This document shows positions 1 to 10,534 of a stretch of DNA of 64,000 nt, in pieces. Below the pieces are notes generated by a model. It was not told where the DNA came from. It worked only from the letters and a program-made list of their open reading frames with translations, and ran no database searches. Both the position numbers and the translations under genes were made by a program. Positions within the stretch are counted from its first letter, which is position 1. Every line of letters begins with the position of its first letter. The stretch comes from Pseudomonas chlororaphis (lineage in GTDB: Bacteria; Pseudomonadota; Gammaproteobacteria; Pseudomonadales; Pseudomonadaceae): NCBI RefSeq assembly GCF_000783395.1, contig NZ_JSFK01000010.1:43426-107425 (forward strand), in the 5' to 3' direction.

Positions 1-1065
1 GCCGTGCTCCCTGAGCAGTGTGCTAGCAGTATGGCGTGTGCCGTGACCCACAAGCCTCCCTTTGTAGCCGACCGTTGCGAACACTTTGTTGATAGTGTTT
101 TCACTAATTGTTGGATTCTTCGCGCCCACTCCGGGGAATAACCATCGACTGCGCCCAGTGAGGCAGTGAAGCTCTTTCAAAGCTGATATCGCTTGCTTAG
201 GTAATGGACATACGAAATCCCTGCGCATTTTCATTTTCGCGGCAGGTGTTGTCCAAATAGCTTTGTGAAGGTCGAACTCTTTCCATTCGGCTAAGCGAAC
301 CATACCCGGCCTAGAGGCTGTCCAAAGGCAGAGCCACGCCGCAGTTCGAGCCGTCAGCCTGCTTGGCGTGTTCTTGAGAGCGATTAAAAAGTCGCCTAGC
401 TCATGCTCCAGTAGATGAGGGTGCTGCTGAGTTTTCGGTGCTTGGGCGGCAATGTCTCGAAGACGGCTTCCGGGATCGTTCTCAGTCAGGCCTAGGCCAA
501 TGGCTCTACCAAAAATCTGATTGATCCAGGTGCGGCATTTTTCCGCAACGTTGTGAGCGTCTCTTGCTTCGATGGATGCTTGAAGTTCTGCGCAATCGGT
601 ACGAGTAATTTCGTCCAGTGGCTTGTCGCCGAGCGCAGGAAGAATGTCTTTATCGAGATATGTACGTATTTTGTTGAGGGTGGAGGGCGCTAGCCCCTTC
701 TCCTCCTTAGCCTTGAGCCAAGCATCGGCAGCTGCTCGAAAAGTGCGTGTCTTGGCTAAATCAATCGCAGCCTTAGCAGAGCGTTTCTGTTCAAGGGGAT
801 CTGCGCCACTGCTCACTACTTTACGTAAATCAGCAGCTTTGTCTCGTGCCAGCGCTCCACTTACTTCAGGGTAACCCCCGAGCCCCATCCATGCCCAGTT
901 GCCCGCCGGTCGTTTGTAGCGAAGTTGCCAGGACTTCCCGCCATCAGGTTTTACCCTGAAGTAGAGGCCGTTTCCGTCCAGCTCGCGGTATTCCTTTGAT
1001 TCCGGCTCCAGTCCCGCGAGTGTCGTGTCAGCGAGAGGGCGGCGCTTGATGTCTGCGCGCTTCAT
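1..1065 (-). CDS. Tyrosine-type site-specific integrase, P4-like (3' end cut by the window)
   Basis: The reading frame is open from an ATG at 1065 to base 1, giving 355 codons without a stop, so the C-terminus lies outside the window. The N-terminus is the DUF4102-like arm-binding domain of P4-type integrases (ELDGNGLYFRVKPDGG, then GLGGYPEVSGALARDKAA). The core-binding domain follows at about residues 105-200. The catalytic domain shows the first arginine (LWTASRPGMVRLAEW) and the HxxR box (GHGTRHTASTLL); the nucleophilic tyrosine should lie beyond base 1. The gene sits just downstream of the 3' end of tRNA-Leu in the same orientation, the usual arrangement for an element integrated into a tRNA gene. 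It probably catalyses integration and excision of an island or prophage lying to the left. It has no T-rich or obviously foreign bias. Confidence 0.9.
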   Translation of the reverse strand, partial: MKRADIKRRPLADTTLAGLEPESKEYRELDGNGLYFRVKPDGGKSWQLRYKRPAGNWAWMGLGGYPEVSGALARDKAADLRKVVSSGADPLEQKRSAKAAIDLAKTRTFRAAADAWLKAKEEKGLAPSTLNKIRTYLDKDILPALGDKPLDEITRTDCAELQASIEARDAHNVAEKCRTWINQIFGRAIGLGLTENDPGSRLRDIAAQAPKTQQHPHLLEHELGDFLIALKNTPSRLTARTAAWLCLWTASRPGMVRLAEWKEFDLHKAIWTTPAAKMKMRRDFVCPLPKQAISALKELHCLTGRSRWLFPGVGAKNPTISENTINKVFATVGYKGRLVGHGTRHTASTLLREHG

Positions 1066-1131
1066 CCTTGTATCCCAAAGTTAGGTGATTTTCTCAGGAT
1101 ACAAGGAGGGATACAGGGATACAACGGATAG
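1066..1131. repeat. Cluster of GGGATACAAGG-type repeats upstream of the integrase
   Basis: Three direct copies of (G)GGATACA(A)GG lie at 1097-1106, 1108-1117 and 1116-1125, and one inverted copy (CCTTGTATCCC) at 1066-1076, right at the integrase start. Spaced short repeats between the tRNA target and the integrase start suggest arm-type integrase or excisionase sites, or an operator. That role is inferred from position only. Confidence 0.5.
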
Positions 1132-1159
1132 GGGGAGACAGGGGTAAACAGTTAGGCAC

Positions 1160-1189
1160 AAAAAAACCGGCCAAGTGGCCGGTTTCTTT
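1160..1189 (-). terminator. Rho-independent terminator of tRNA-Leu
   Basis: On the minus strand ACCGGCC-ACTT-GGCCGGT is followed by a run of seven T. It lies about 40 bases past the 3' end of tRNA-Leu and separates that transcript from the integrase gene. Confidence 0.75.
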
Positions 1190-1192
1190 GGG

Positions 1193-1219
1193 TCTGAGAG
1201 ACTGGTAGAGACTCTCAGA
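1193..1219. repeat. 8-bp inverted repeat just downstream of tRNA-Leu
   Basis: TCTGAGAG at 1193-1200 pairs with CTCTCAGA at 1212-1219 across an 11-base loop. It is 11 bases from the tRNA 3' end, between the tRNA and its terminator. It may be a processing hairpin or part of the attachment region; the sequence cannot decide. Confidence 0.4.
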
Positions 1220-1229
1220 TACAGCTATG

Positions 1230-1314
1230 TGGTGCCCCGAGGGAGACTCGAACTCCCACTCCTTTCGAAAACGGATTTTGAATCCGCCGCGTCTACCAAT
1301 TCCGCCATCAGGGC
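1230..1314 (-). tRNA. tRNA-Leu (anticodon CAA)
   Basis: The 85-base gene folds as a class II tRNA. The 7-bp acceptor pairs GCCCTGA with TCGGGGC, the CCA end is encoded, the anticodon stem GCGGA/TCCGT encloses the loop TTCAAAA (anticodon CAA), the variable arm is long, and the T arm carries GTTCGAGTC. It reads UUG codons. Its 3' end faces the integrase gene, so it is the probable attB site of the element to the left. Confidence 0.96.
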
Positions 1315-1421
1315 TCAATGGCGGCGAAGTATAGAGATGAGATTACCGTCGGTCAATCAGGTACATAGAGAATTTTCGATATTTCCGCTAGACTTTCCGG
1401 CCCTGCTAGACGAACCCCATC

Positions 1422-3616
<2,195 letters not shown>

Positions 3617-3659
3617 GTTTTCTGACCCCAAGATTCAACATTTGCAACTGGAGTGCTAA

Positions 3660-3998
3660 ATGAGCTTTTTTATCTCTAACGCCATGGCTGACGCGGCTGC
3701 ACCGGCTGCTGCCGGCCCAATGGGTGGCGGTTTCGAGTGGATTTTCCTGGTCGGCTTCCTGGTCATCTTCTACCTGATGATCTGGCGTCCACAGGCCAAA
3801 CGCGCCAAAGAGCAGAAGAACCTGCTGAGCAGCCTGCAGAAGGGCGACGAAGTGGTTACCACCGGCGGCATCGCCGGCAAGATCACCAAAGTGGCCGATG
3901 ACTTCGTGGTTCTGGAAGTTTCCGACACCGTCGAAATGAAGTTCCAGAAAGGCGCCATCGCCGCCACGCTGCCAAAAGGCACGCTGAAAGCGATCTGA
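3660..3998 (+). CDS. yajC: Preprotein translocase subunit YajC
   Basis: This is the small single-span inner-membrane partner of SecDF. The 112 residues have a short Ala-rich N-terminus, one membrane segment (WIFLVGFLVIFYLMIW) at about residues 24-39, then the conserved cytoplasmic part beginning RPQAKRAKEQKNLL and GDEVVTTGGIAGKI. CTGGAG lies just upstream of the ATG. It sits 43 bases after tgt and 64 before secD. Confidence 0.96.
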   Translation: MSFFISNAMADAAAPAAAGPMGGGFEWIFLVGFLVIFYLMIWRPQAKRAKEQKNLLSSLQKGDEVVTTGGIAGKITKVADDFVVLEVSDTVEMKFQKGAIAATLPKGTLKAI

Positions 3999-4022
3999 AG
4001 CAACAACTTCTACTCAATCGAC

Positions 4023-4041
4023 GGGGCGCGCAAGGCGCCCC
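4023..4041. other. GC-rich hairpin between yajC and secD
   Basis: GGGGCGC and GCGCCCC pair across the loop GCAAG. No T-run follows, so it is more likely an mRNA-stability or processing hairpin than a terminator. Confidence 0.45.
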
Positions 4042-4062
4042 GCGTTCATAACGGGCGGCGTG

Positions 4063-5931
4063 ATGCTGAACAAATATCCTCTGTGGAAATACATTCTGAT
4101 CCTGGCGGTGCTGGCGGTCGGTCTGATTTATTCCGCTCCGAATCTATACCCCGATGACCCGGCCATTCAGGTCAGCGGTGCAAGCACTGCGCTGCAAGTC
4201 AATCAGGCTGATCTGGATCGTGTGAGCACTGCGCTCAAGGAGTCCGGGATCAACGTCAAGGCAGCCACGCTGGCCGCCAACGGCAAGGGCGGTCTGATCC
4301 GTCTGAGCAAGGCTGAAGACCAGCTGCCGGCCAAAGACGTTGTGCGCAAGGCGTTGGGTGATGACTACGTCGTCGCGCTGAACCTGGCACAGACCACCCC
4401 GCAATGGCTGCGCAATCTGGGCGCGCACCCGATGAAGCTGGGTCTGGACTTGTCCGGTGGTGTGCACTTCCTGCTGGAAGTGGACATGGACAAAGCCCTC
4501 GATGCACGCCTGAAAGTCTACGAAGGCGACGTCAAGAGCCTGCTGCGTAAAGAGAAGCTGCGCTATCGCAGTCTGCCGCAACTGGGCGGTGCCATTCAGT
4601 TGGGCTTCAGCGATGAAGACTCCCGCGAACAGGCCCGTGCACTGATCCGCAAGAACTTCAACGATTTCGACATTGTTCCGGCCGACCTCAACGGTCAACC
4701 GGTGCTGCGTCTGGCGATGACCCCGGCCAAGCTGGCGGAAATCCGTGAATACTCCATCAAGCAGAACTTGACCACGGTACGTAACCGCGTCAACGAGCTG
4801 GGTGTTGCCGAACCGATCGTTCAGCGTCAGGGCGCCAACCGCATCGTGGTTGAGCTGCCGGGCGTGCAGGACACTGCCGAAGCCAAGCGTATTCTCGGCA
4901 AGACGGCCAACCTTGAGTTCCGTCTGGCTGCTGAGCCGGGTGCTTCGAAAGCCACCTCCGAAACCTTCGAGTTCCGTGAGGGCAATCGTCCGCCAGCACA
5001 GATCGAGCGTGGTCTGATCATCACCGGTGACCAGGTCACCGACGCCAAGGCCGGTTTCGGCGAACACGGCACACCAGAAGTGAACATCCGTCTGGATGGT
5101 CACGGTGGCGAGCTGATGAGCCGCGCTACTCGTTCGAACGTCGGTCGCAGCATGGCGGTGATCTTCATCGAACAGCGCCCGATCACCACTTACACCAAGC
5201 AAGTGGTCGATGGCGTCGAGAAAGACGTTGCGGTGCAAACGTTCAAAGAAGAGAAGAAGATCATCAGTCTGGCGACCATTCAGTCGCCGCTGGGTGCTCA
5301 GTTCCGCATCACTGGCCTGAACGGTCAGGGCGAATCGTCCGAACTGGCGCTGCTGCTGCGTGCCGGTGGTCTGGCCGCACCGATGTACTTCGCTGAAGAG
5401 CGCACCATCGGCCCGAGCCTGGGTGCTGACAACATCACCAAAGGTATCGATGCGTCGCTGTGGGGCATGCTGTTCGTGTCGCTGTTCATCATCGCCATCT
5501 ACCGCTTCTTCGGCATCATCGCCACCGTCGCGCTGGCGGTGAACATGGTGCTGCTGCTGGCCCTGATGTCGCTGCTGGGTGCAACGCTGACCCTGCCGGG
5601 TATCGCCGGTATCGTGCTGACCATGGGTATGGCGGTCGACGCCAACGTGCTGATCTTCTCGCGGATCCGTGAAGAGATCGCCGCCGGCATGACCGTGCAG
5701 CGTGCAATCAACGAAGGCTTCGGCCGGGCATTCACCGCGATTCTCGACGCCAACCTGACTACGTTGCTGGTCGGCGGGATTCTCTTTGCCATGGGCACCG
5801 GCCCGGTCAAAGGTTTCGCAGTGACCATGTCCCTCGGGATCTTTACCTCGATGTTCACGGCCATCATGGTGACCCGCGCAATGGTCAACCTGATCTTCGG
5901 CGGACGTGACTTCAAGAAGTTGTGGATTTAA
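4063..5931 (+). CDS. secD: Protein translocase subunit SecD
   Basis: SecD with SecF uses the proton-motive force to complete protein export on the periplasmic side of SecYEG. The 622-residue protein starts MLNKYPLWKYILIL, one membrane helix, as in other SecD proteins. A large periplasmic region follows, including LGLDLSGGVHFLLEVD (the D1 signature) near residue 125. Five further helices are at about 465-615, containing the conserved TMGMAVDANVLIFSRIREE. The ATG at 4063 is chosen over the GTG at 4060 because it restores the family N-terminus. It is co-transcribed with yajC and secF, nine bases before secF. Confidence 0.97.
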   Translation: MLNKYPLWKYILILAVLAVGLIYSAPNLYPDDPAIQVSGASTALQVNQADLDRVSTALKESGINVKAATLAANGKGGLIRLSKAEDQLPAKDVVRKALGDDYVVALNLAQTTPQWLRNLGAHPMKLGLDLSGGVHFLLEVDMDKALDARLKVYEGDVKSLLRKEKLRYRSLPQLGGAIQLGFSDEDSREQARALIRKNFNDFDIVPADLNGQPVLRLAMTPAKLAEIREYSIKQNLTTVRNRVNELGVAEPIVQRQGANRIVVELPGVQDTAEAKRILGKTANLEFRLAAEPGASKATSETFEFREGNRPPAQIERGLIITGDQVTDAKAGFGEHGTPEVNIRLDGHGGELMSRATRSNVGRSMAVIFIEQRPITTYTKQVVDGVEKDVAVQTFKEEKKIISLATIQSPLGAQFRITGLNGQGESSELALLLRAGGLAAPMYFAEERTIGPSLGADNITKGIDASLWGMLFVSLFIIAIYRFFGIIATVALAVNMVLLLALMSLLGATLTLPGIAGIVLTMGMAVDANVLIFSRIREEIAAGMTVQRAINEGFGRAFTAILDANLTTLLVGGILFAMGTGPVKGFAVTMSLGIFTSMFTAIMVTRAMVNLIFGGRDFKKLWI

Positions 5932-5940
5932 GGGGCTGCC

Positions 5941-6855
5941 ATGTTACGTACAATCAACTTCATGGGCGTTCGCAACTTCGCGTTCGGCGTCACAGTGTTT
6001 CTCACGTTGCTGGCTATGTTCAGTGTCGTGACCAAGGGTATGAACTGGGGTCTGGACTTCACCGGCGGTACGCTCATCGAGCTGACCTACGAGCGTCCGG
6101 CCGATGTCACCAAGGTGCGTGAGGAACTGGTGACTTCGGGTTACCACGAAGCCATCGTGCAAAGCTTCGGTGCGACCACCGATCTGCTGGTGCGCATGCC
6201 GGGTGAAGACCCGCAGCTGGGTCATCAGGTCGCGCAAGCGCTGCAGAAGCTTGGCGGTGACAACCCGGCAACGGTCAAGCGTGTCGAGTTCGTCGGCCCG
6301 CAGGTCGGTGAAGAGCTGCGCGACCAGGGCGGCCTCGGCATGCTGCTGGCGCTCGGCGGCATCCTGATCTACCTGGCTTTCCGCTTTCAGTGGAAGTTCG
6401 CGGTCGGCGCCATTGTTTCGCTGATTCACGACGTGATCGTAACCATCGGTATCCTGTCGTACTTCCAGATCACTTTCGATCTGACCGTACTGGCGGCGGT
6501 GCTGGCGATCATCGGTTACTCGCTGAACGACACCATCGTGGTATTCGACCGGGTTCGTGAGAACTTCCGTGTGCTGCGCAAGGCAACGCTGATCGAGAAC
6601 ATCAACATCTCGACCACGCAGACCCTGCTGCGCACCATGGCGACGTCGATCTCCACCTTGCTGGCGATCGCCGCTCTGCTGTTCTTCGGCGGTGACAACC
6701 TGTTCGGCTTCTCGATCGCGCTGTTTATCGGTGTTCTGGCGGGTACTTACTCGTCGATCTACATCGCTAACGTGGTGCTGATCTGGCTGAACCTGACCAC
6801 CGAGGATCTGATTCCTCCGGCCAACACCGAGAAGGAAGTCGACGACCGTCCATAA
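5941..6855 (+). CDS. secF: Protein translocase subunit SecF
   Basis: This is the partner of SecD in the inner membrane. The 304 residues show a first membrane helix, GLDFTGGTLIELTYERP (the D1 signature) near residue 38, and five C-terminal helices including LAIIGYSLNDTIVVFDRVRE, where the conserved Asp and Arg sit in the proton path. The C-terminus is short and charged. A strong terminator follows, closing the queA-to-secF transcription unit. Confidence 0.97.
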   Translation: MLRTINFMGVRNFAFGVTVFLTLLAMFSVVTKGMNWGLDFTGGTLIELTYERPADVTKVREELVTSGYHEAIVQSFGATTDLLVRMPGEDPQLGHQVAQALQKLGGDNPATVKRVEFVGPQVGEELRDQGGLGMLLALGGILIYLAFRFQWKFAVGAIVSLIHDVIVTIGILSYFQITFDLTVLAAVLAIIGYSLNDTIVVFDRVRENFRVLRKATLIENINISTTQTLLRTMATSISTLLAIAALLFFGGDNLFGFSIALFIGVLAGTYSSIYIANVVLIWLNLTTEDLIPPANTEKEVDDRP

Positions 6856-6888
6856 CGGCCATCGTTTTCCCGGCTGTCAGCCCAAGAA

Positions 6889-6917
6889 AGGCGCGAGTTG
6901 AACTCGCGCCTTTTTTT
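6889..6917 (+). terminator. Rho-independent terminator after secF
   Basis: AGGCGCGAG and CTCGCGCCT pair across TTGAA, followed by seven T. Confidence 0.9.
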
Positions 6918-6976
6918 ATGCTCCAAGGCTGGGAGAAGCGCGGGCGCGTCCCGCATGTGATGGTCAGGAGGTTCAT

Positions 6977-7525
6977 GTGAACAAGTCGTTGCTGGTTGGT
7001 GCGGTATTGGGTGCTGTCGGTGTGACTGCCGGGGGTGCTGTTGCCACCTACAGCCTGGTTAAAAGCGGCCCTGAGTATGCGCAAGTATTGGCCGTTGAAC
7101 CGGTTAAAACACAGATCAAGACTCCACGTGAAGTGTGCAAGGACGTGACAGTGACTCGTCAGGCACCGGTAAAAGATCAACACCAGATTGCCGGTACCGT
7201 CGTCGGTGCGCTGGCAGGTGGTTTGCTGGGTAATCAGATCGGCGGCGGCACCGGCAAGAAAATTGCCACGGTAGCCGGTGCGGTCGGTGGCGGTTATGCG
7301 GGTAACAAGGTGCAGGAAGGCATGCAGGAGCGTGACACCTACACCACCACACAAACCCGCTGCAACACGGTCAATGACATCAGCGACAAAGTCGTCGGTT
7401 ACGACGTGCGTTACTCGCTCGATGGCAAGGAAGGTAAAGTGCGGATGGATCGCGATCCGGGCAACCAGATTCCGGTCGACAAGGAAGGCAAGCTGATTCT
7501 GTCGCAGAATGAGCCGGCTCAGTAA
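6977..7525 (+). CDS. Glycine-zipper 2TM-domain envelope protein
   Basis: The 182-residue protein starts at GTG with AGGAGG five bases upstream; the ATG two bases earlier runs straight into a stop. An N-terminal hydrophobic segment (residues 3-30) looks like an uncleaved anchor or signal. The core has GALAGGLLGNQIGGGTGKK and GAVGGGYAGNKV, the glycine-zipper 2TM motif of outer-membrane-associated proteins such as SlyB and RcnB-neighbour proteins. A lysine-rich hydrophilic tail follows. The gene stands alone between two terminators. Its exact role is unknown; an envelope-integrity role is inferred from the domain. Confidence 0.85.
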   Translation: MNKSLLVGAVLGAVGVTAGGAVATYSLVKSGPEYAQVLAVEPVKTQIKTPREVCKDVTVTRQAPVKDQHQIAGTVVGALAGGLLGNQIGGGTGKKIATVAGAVGGGYAGNKVQEGMQERDTYTTTQTRCNTVNDISDKVVGYDVRYSLDGKEGKVRMDRDPGNQIPVDKEGKLILSQNEPAQ

Positions 7526-7545
7526 GTACCGACTGTTTTAAAAAG

Positions 7546-7570
7546 AAGCACCCTGCGGGGTGCTTTTTTG
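7546..7570 (+). terminator. Terminator after the glycine-zipper gene
   Basis: AGCACCC-TGC-GGGGTGCT is followed by six T, 20 bases after the stop codon. Confidence 0.88.
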
Positions 7571-7602
7571 TGCCCGCCATTTTTGGCTGCACCGTGCCCC
7601 CC

Positions 7603-7692
7603 TGTGGGAGCGAGCCTGCTCGCGAATGCGGTGTGTCAGCCGACATCAATGTTGATTGTCAGAATGCATTCGCGAGCAGGCTCGCTCCCACA
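7603..7692. repeat. REPIN (GTGGGAGCGAGCCTGCTCGCGAA family)
   Basis: A REP sequence at 7603-7629 and its inverted copy at 7666-7692 form a 27-bp stem, each half itself palindromic, with a variable centre. The same family recurs at 29747-29834. It lies between two convergent terminators. No REP-associated tyrosine transposase gene is in the window. Confidence 0.88.
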
Positions 7693-7730
7693 TGAAGATT
7701 TTGGTGGTCTGAAGATCGAATTCCAGGCAT

Positions 7731-7760
7731 AAAAAAAGCACCCCGAAGGGTGCTTTTTTC
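7731..7760 (-). terminator. Terminator of suhB, works on both strands
   Basis: AGCACCC-CGAA-GGGTGCT is flanked by seven A on one side and six T on the other, so it can terminate in either direction. It is 15 bases past the suhB stop. Confidence 0.88.
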
Positions 7761-7774
7761 GTTTCGCGTGACGC

Positions 7775-8593
7775 TTAGCGCTTCAGCGAAGCCGGCAGGT
7801 GCGGCTGGATCGCCGTCAGAACTGCCTTGAAGCATTTGGTGTTGCCGGCAACGATGTGGCCTTTTTCAAGGAAGTCGTGACCGCCGGTGAAGTCGCTCAC
7901 CAGGCCGCCGGCTTCTTGAATCAGCAGGGCGCCTGCAGCCATGTCCCACTCGGACAGGCCCGACTCCCAGAATGCATCGAAACGACCGGCAGCCACATAA
8001 GCCAGGTCCAGGCTCGCCGAACCGGCGCGGCGGATACCGGCAGTCTGGCCAACCAAGGCGCGGAACATGCCCAGGTAGTTGTCGAGGTTGTCCATCTGGT
8101 CGTCACGGAACGGGAAGCCGGTACCCAGCAGGGCGCCGTCGAGGCTGGTGCGACCGCTGACGCGCAGGCGGCGACCGTTCAGTTGAGCGCCGCGACCACG
8201 GCTGGCGGTGAATTCTTCCTGGCGAACCGGGTCCAGAACCACTGCGTGTTCCAGGCGACCGCGGTATTTGCAGGCGATGCTGACAGCGAAGTGAGGAATG
8301 CCGCGCAGGAAGTTGGTGGTGCCGTCCAGCGGATCGATGATCCACAGGTACTCTTCGCCTTCGATGCCGGTACCGGCGTGCAGGCCAGTCTCTTCACCGC
8401 GGATGGAGTGGTTCGGGTAAGCCTTGCGCAGCGCGTCGATGATTTTCTGTTCAGCGGCGCGATCGACCTCGGATACATAATCCTTGGCGTCTTTTTCGTC
8501 GACCTTGATGGTATCCAGGCGCTCGATGGAGCGGAAGATCAGTTCACTGGCGCTGCGGGCGGCGCGCAGCGCGATATTCAGCATGGGCTGCAT
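7775..8593 (-). CDS. suhB: Inositol-1-monophosphatase family protein SuhB
   Basis: This is a Mg2+-dependent inositol monophosphatase. The E. coli homologue also joins the rRNA antitermination complex and the P. aeruginosa one affects virulence gene expression. The 272 residues contain the metal-site motifs GEETG (about 70), WIIDPLDGTTNF (about 90) and WDMAAGALLIQEAGG (about 220). The N-terminus MQPMLNIALRAARSA is the usual Pseudomonas one; the second Met at residue 4 is a possible start. It is divergent from trmJ, with a 145-base gap that must hold both promoters. Confidence 0.96.
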   Translation of the reverse strand: MQPMLNIALRAARSASELIFRSIERLDTIKVDEKDAKDYVSEVDRAAEQKIIDALRKAYPNHSIRGEETGLHAGTGIEGEEYLWIIDPLDGTTNFLRGIPHFAVSIACKYRGRLEHAVVLDPVRQEEFTASRGRGAQLNGRRLRVSGRTSLDGALLGTGFPFRDDQMDNLDNYLGMFRALVGQTAGIRRAGSASLDLAYVAAGRFDAFWESGLSEWDMAAGALLIQEAGGLVSDFTGGHDFLEKGHIVAGNTKCFKAVLTAIQPHLPASLKR

Positions 8594-8738
8594 GGATGTG
8601 TCACCTAAGGTTGTTAAAGAAAGCCGCGCATTCTATCAGAACTTTTCTTCAGGTGAAGGACGCTGTTCGCTTTCATAGCTTAACGGTAGGCTGTTCTGTA
8701 AGATTTGCACCCCTTTCCTGTGTCCGAGAGCGCCTCCC

Positions 8739-9509
8739 TTGCTGCAGAACATTCGTGTCGTCCTGGTCAATACCAGCCACCCCGGCAATATCGGCGGGGC
8801 CGCGCGCGCCATGAAAAACATGGGTCTGTCGCGATTGGTGCTGGTCGAACCGCGAGTCTTCCCGCACCACGAAGCCGATGCGCGTGCTTCCGGTGCCGGT
8901 GACATCCTTGAAAACGCGCAAGTCGTCGCCACTCTGGAAGACGCCTTGGTCGGCTGCAATCTGGTGCTTGGCACCAGCGCCCGTGACCGTCGAATCCCTT
9001 GGCCGCTGCTGGATCCGCGCGAGTGCGGCACCAAAGTGGTTGAAGAAGCCGGGCAGGGCGCCGAAATCGCTCTGGTGTTCGGCCGTGAAGATTCCGGTCT
9101 GACCAACGAAGAGCTGCAGCGATGTCACTTTCACGTGCACATCCCCTCCGACCCTGAGTTCAGTTCGCTGAACCTTGGCGCGGCGGTGCAGGTGTTGAGC
9201 TACGAAGTGCGCATGGCCTGGCTGGCCGCCCAAGGTCAGCCGAGCAAGATCGAGAAAGAAGAAGTGGCCTCGGTGAAAAGCGCCGAGCTGGCGACCATGG
9301 ATGAGCTGGAGCGCTTTTATGAGCATCTGGAGCAGACGCTGGTTGCCATCGAATTCCTCGACCCGGAAAAACCACGGCACTTGATGGCGCGCCTGCGCCG
9401 GTTGTACGGACGCAGCTCGGTCAGCCGGGCGGAAATGAATATTTTGCGTGGCATCCTCACGGAAACCCAGAAAGCGGCCCGTGGTGAGCTTCTTAAGCGG
9501 AAGGACTAA
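8739..9509 (+). CDS. trmJ: tRNA (cytidine/uridine-2'-O-)-methyltransferase TrmJ
   Basis: TrmJ methylates the 2'-OH of nucleotide 32 in several tRNAs using SAM. The 256 residues have the SPOUT-fold signatures VVLVNTSHPGNIGGAARAMK at the N-terminus, FGREDSGLTNEEL (about 110) and the knot segment IPSDPEFSSLNLGAAVQVL (about 135). The start codon is TTG at 8739, since no in-frame ATG precedes the conserved VVLVNTSHPGN block. cysE follows directly. Confidence 0.95.
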   Translation: MLQNIRVVLVNTSHPGNIGGAARAMKNMGLSRLVLVEPRVFPHHEADARASGAGDILENAQVVATLEDALVGCNLVLGTSARDRRIPWPLLDPRECGTKVVEEAGQGAEIALVFGREDSGLTNEELQRCHFHVHIPSDPEFSSLNLGAAVQVLSYEVRMAWLAAQGQPSKIEKEEVASVKSAELATMDELERFYEHLEQTLVAIEFLDPEKPRHLMARLRRLYGRSSVSRAEMNILRGILTETQKAARGELLKRKD

Positions 9510-9512
9510 ATG

Positions 9513-10289
9513 ATGTTTGAGCGTTTGCGTGAAGATATCCAGAGCGTATTCCATCGAGACCCGGCGGCGCGTAACGCTTTTGAAGTCCTGACCTGCTACC
9601 CCGGCATGCATGCAATCTGGATCCATCGGCTGGCCGGCATGTTGTGGCGCAATGAACTGAAATGGCTGGCGCGGCTGGTGTCGAACTTCGGTCGCTGGTT
9701 GACCGGGATCGAGATTCATCCGGGGGCCAAGGTCGGTCGTCGTTTCTTTATCGACCACGGCATGGGCATCGTCATCGGTGAAACCGCTGAGATTGGCGAT
9801 GACGTGACCATCTACCAGGGCGTGACTCTGGGTGGTACCAGCTGGAACAAGGGCAAGCGTCACCCGACGCTGGGTGATGGAGTGGTCGTGGGCGCGGGCG
9901 CGAAAGTGCTCGGCCCGTTTACGGTCGGCGCCGGTGCCAAAGTCGGTTCCAATGCCGTGGTGACCAAGGAAGTACCGCCGGGCGCCACTGTTGTCGGTAT
10001 TCCTGGGCGAATCATCGTCAAGTCCGATGAGGAGCAGGACGCCAAGCGCAAGGCCATGGCCGAGAAGATCGGTTTCGATGCCTACGGCGTCAGCGAAGAC
10101 ATGCCTGACCCGGTGGCGCGCGCCATCGGTCAGTTGCTCGATCACCTGCAAGCGGTGGACGGGCGTCTGGAGGGGATGTGCGGTGCGCTGAAGGATCTTG
10201 GCAGCAATTACTGTGCGAAAGATCTGCCTGAACTGCGTGAAGAAGACTTCGCCTGCGTCAAAGGCAAAGACGAGTCCAAAGCCAGCTAG
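9513..10289 (+). CDS. cysE: Serine O-acetyltransferase
   Basis: CysE acetylates L-serine with acetyl-CoA, the committed step to cysteine, which fits its place just before the isc operon that needs cysteine sulfur. The 258 residues show the N-terminal helical part ([19 protein letters not shown]) and the left-handed beta-helix hexapeptides with the active-site His/Asp region [20 protein letters not shown] and [20 protein letters not shown]. Two tandem ATGs exist (9510, 9513). The second leaves seven bases to AAGGA and is preferred. Confidence 0.95.
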   Translation: MFERLREDIQSVFHRDPAARNAFEVLTCYPGMHAIWIHRLAGMLWRNELKWLARLVSNFGRWLTGIEIHPGAKVGRRFFIDHGMGIVIGETAEIGDDVTIYQGVTLGGTSWNKGKRHPTLGDGVVVGAGAKVLGPFTVGAGAKVGSNAVVTKEVPPGATVVGIPGRIIVKSDEEQDAKRKAMAEKIGFDAYGVSEDMPDPVARAIGQLLDHLQAVDGRLEGMCGALKDLGSNYCAKDLPELREEDFACVKGKDESKAS

Positions 10290-10294
10290 CGCCC

Positions 10295-10377
10295 CTGTAG
10301 GAGCTGCCGAAGGCTGCGATCTTTTGACTTTGCTTTCCATAAGATCAAAAGATCGCAGCCTGCGGCAGCTCCTACAG
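10295..10377. repeat. REPIN (CTGTAGGAGCTGCCGAAGGC family)
   Basis: CTGTAGGAGCTGCCG...GATCTTTTGA at the left pairs with TCAAAAGATC...CAGCTCCTACAG at the right over about 33 bases. The same family is at 32101-32195. It separates cysE from the isc promoter. Confidence 0.88.
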
Positions 10378-10445
10378 AGGCATCCGTCAACCGGTGTGCC
10401 ATTAGGCCGCAGAGCCTGCTATCATTCGCGCGCTCTTTTGCGGGT

Positions 10446-10503
10446 AATCCTGACTAAAGTACTAGGTCTTAAAGTTGACTTAAATACTCGGGAATTGCAT
10501 ACT
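10446..10503 (+). promoter_or_regulatory. isc operon promoter with two tandem IscR type-1 sites
   Basis: Two abutting 25-base segments, 10446-10470 and 10471-10495, each fit the type-1 IscR layout: 3 bases, a (S)YYGACT block (CCTGACT, GTTGACT), 5 A/T-rich bases, ACT(A/C), and a G-rich end. The second contains the -35 box TTGACT (10475-10480). A -10 box CATACT (10498-10503) follows after 17 bases. [2Fe-2S]-IscR bound here would block RNA polymerase, giving feedback repression of the operon. Confidence 0.75.
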
Positions 10504-10534
10504 CGCCCCATTCTGAACTCCGTGGTAACTGTCC

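Noticed and set aside
1066..1131. CRISPR-like array
   Set aside because: The repeats are only about 10 bases, irregularly spaced and overlapping, with no spacers; no cas gene is in the window.
8673..10340. 555-codon minus-strand frame opposite trmJ and cysE
   Set aside because: It is a shadow of conserved genes with third-position GC; composition is typical of antisense frames and no RBS is convincing.
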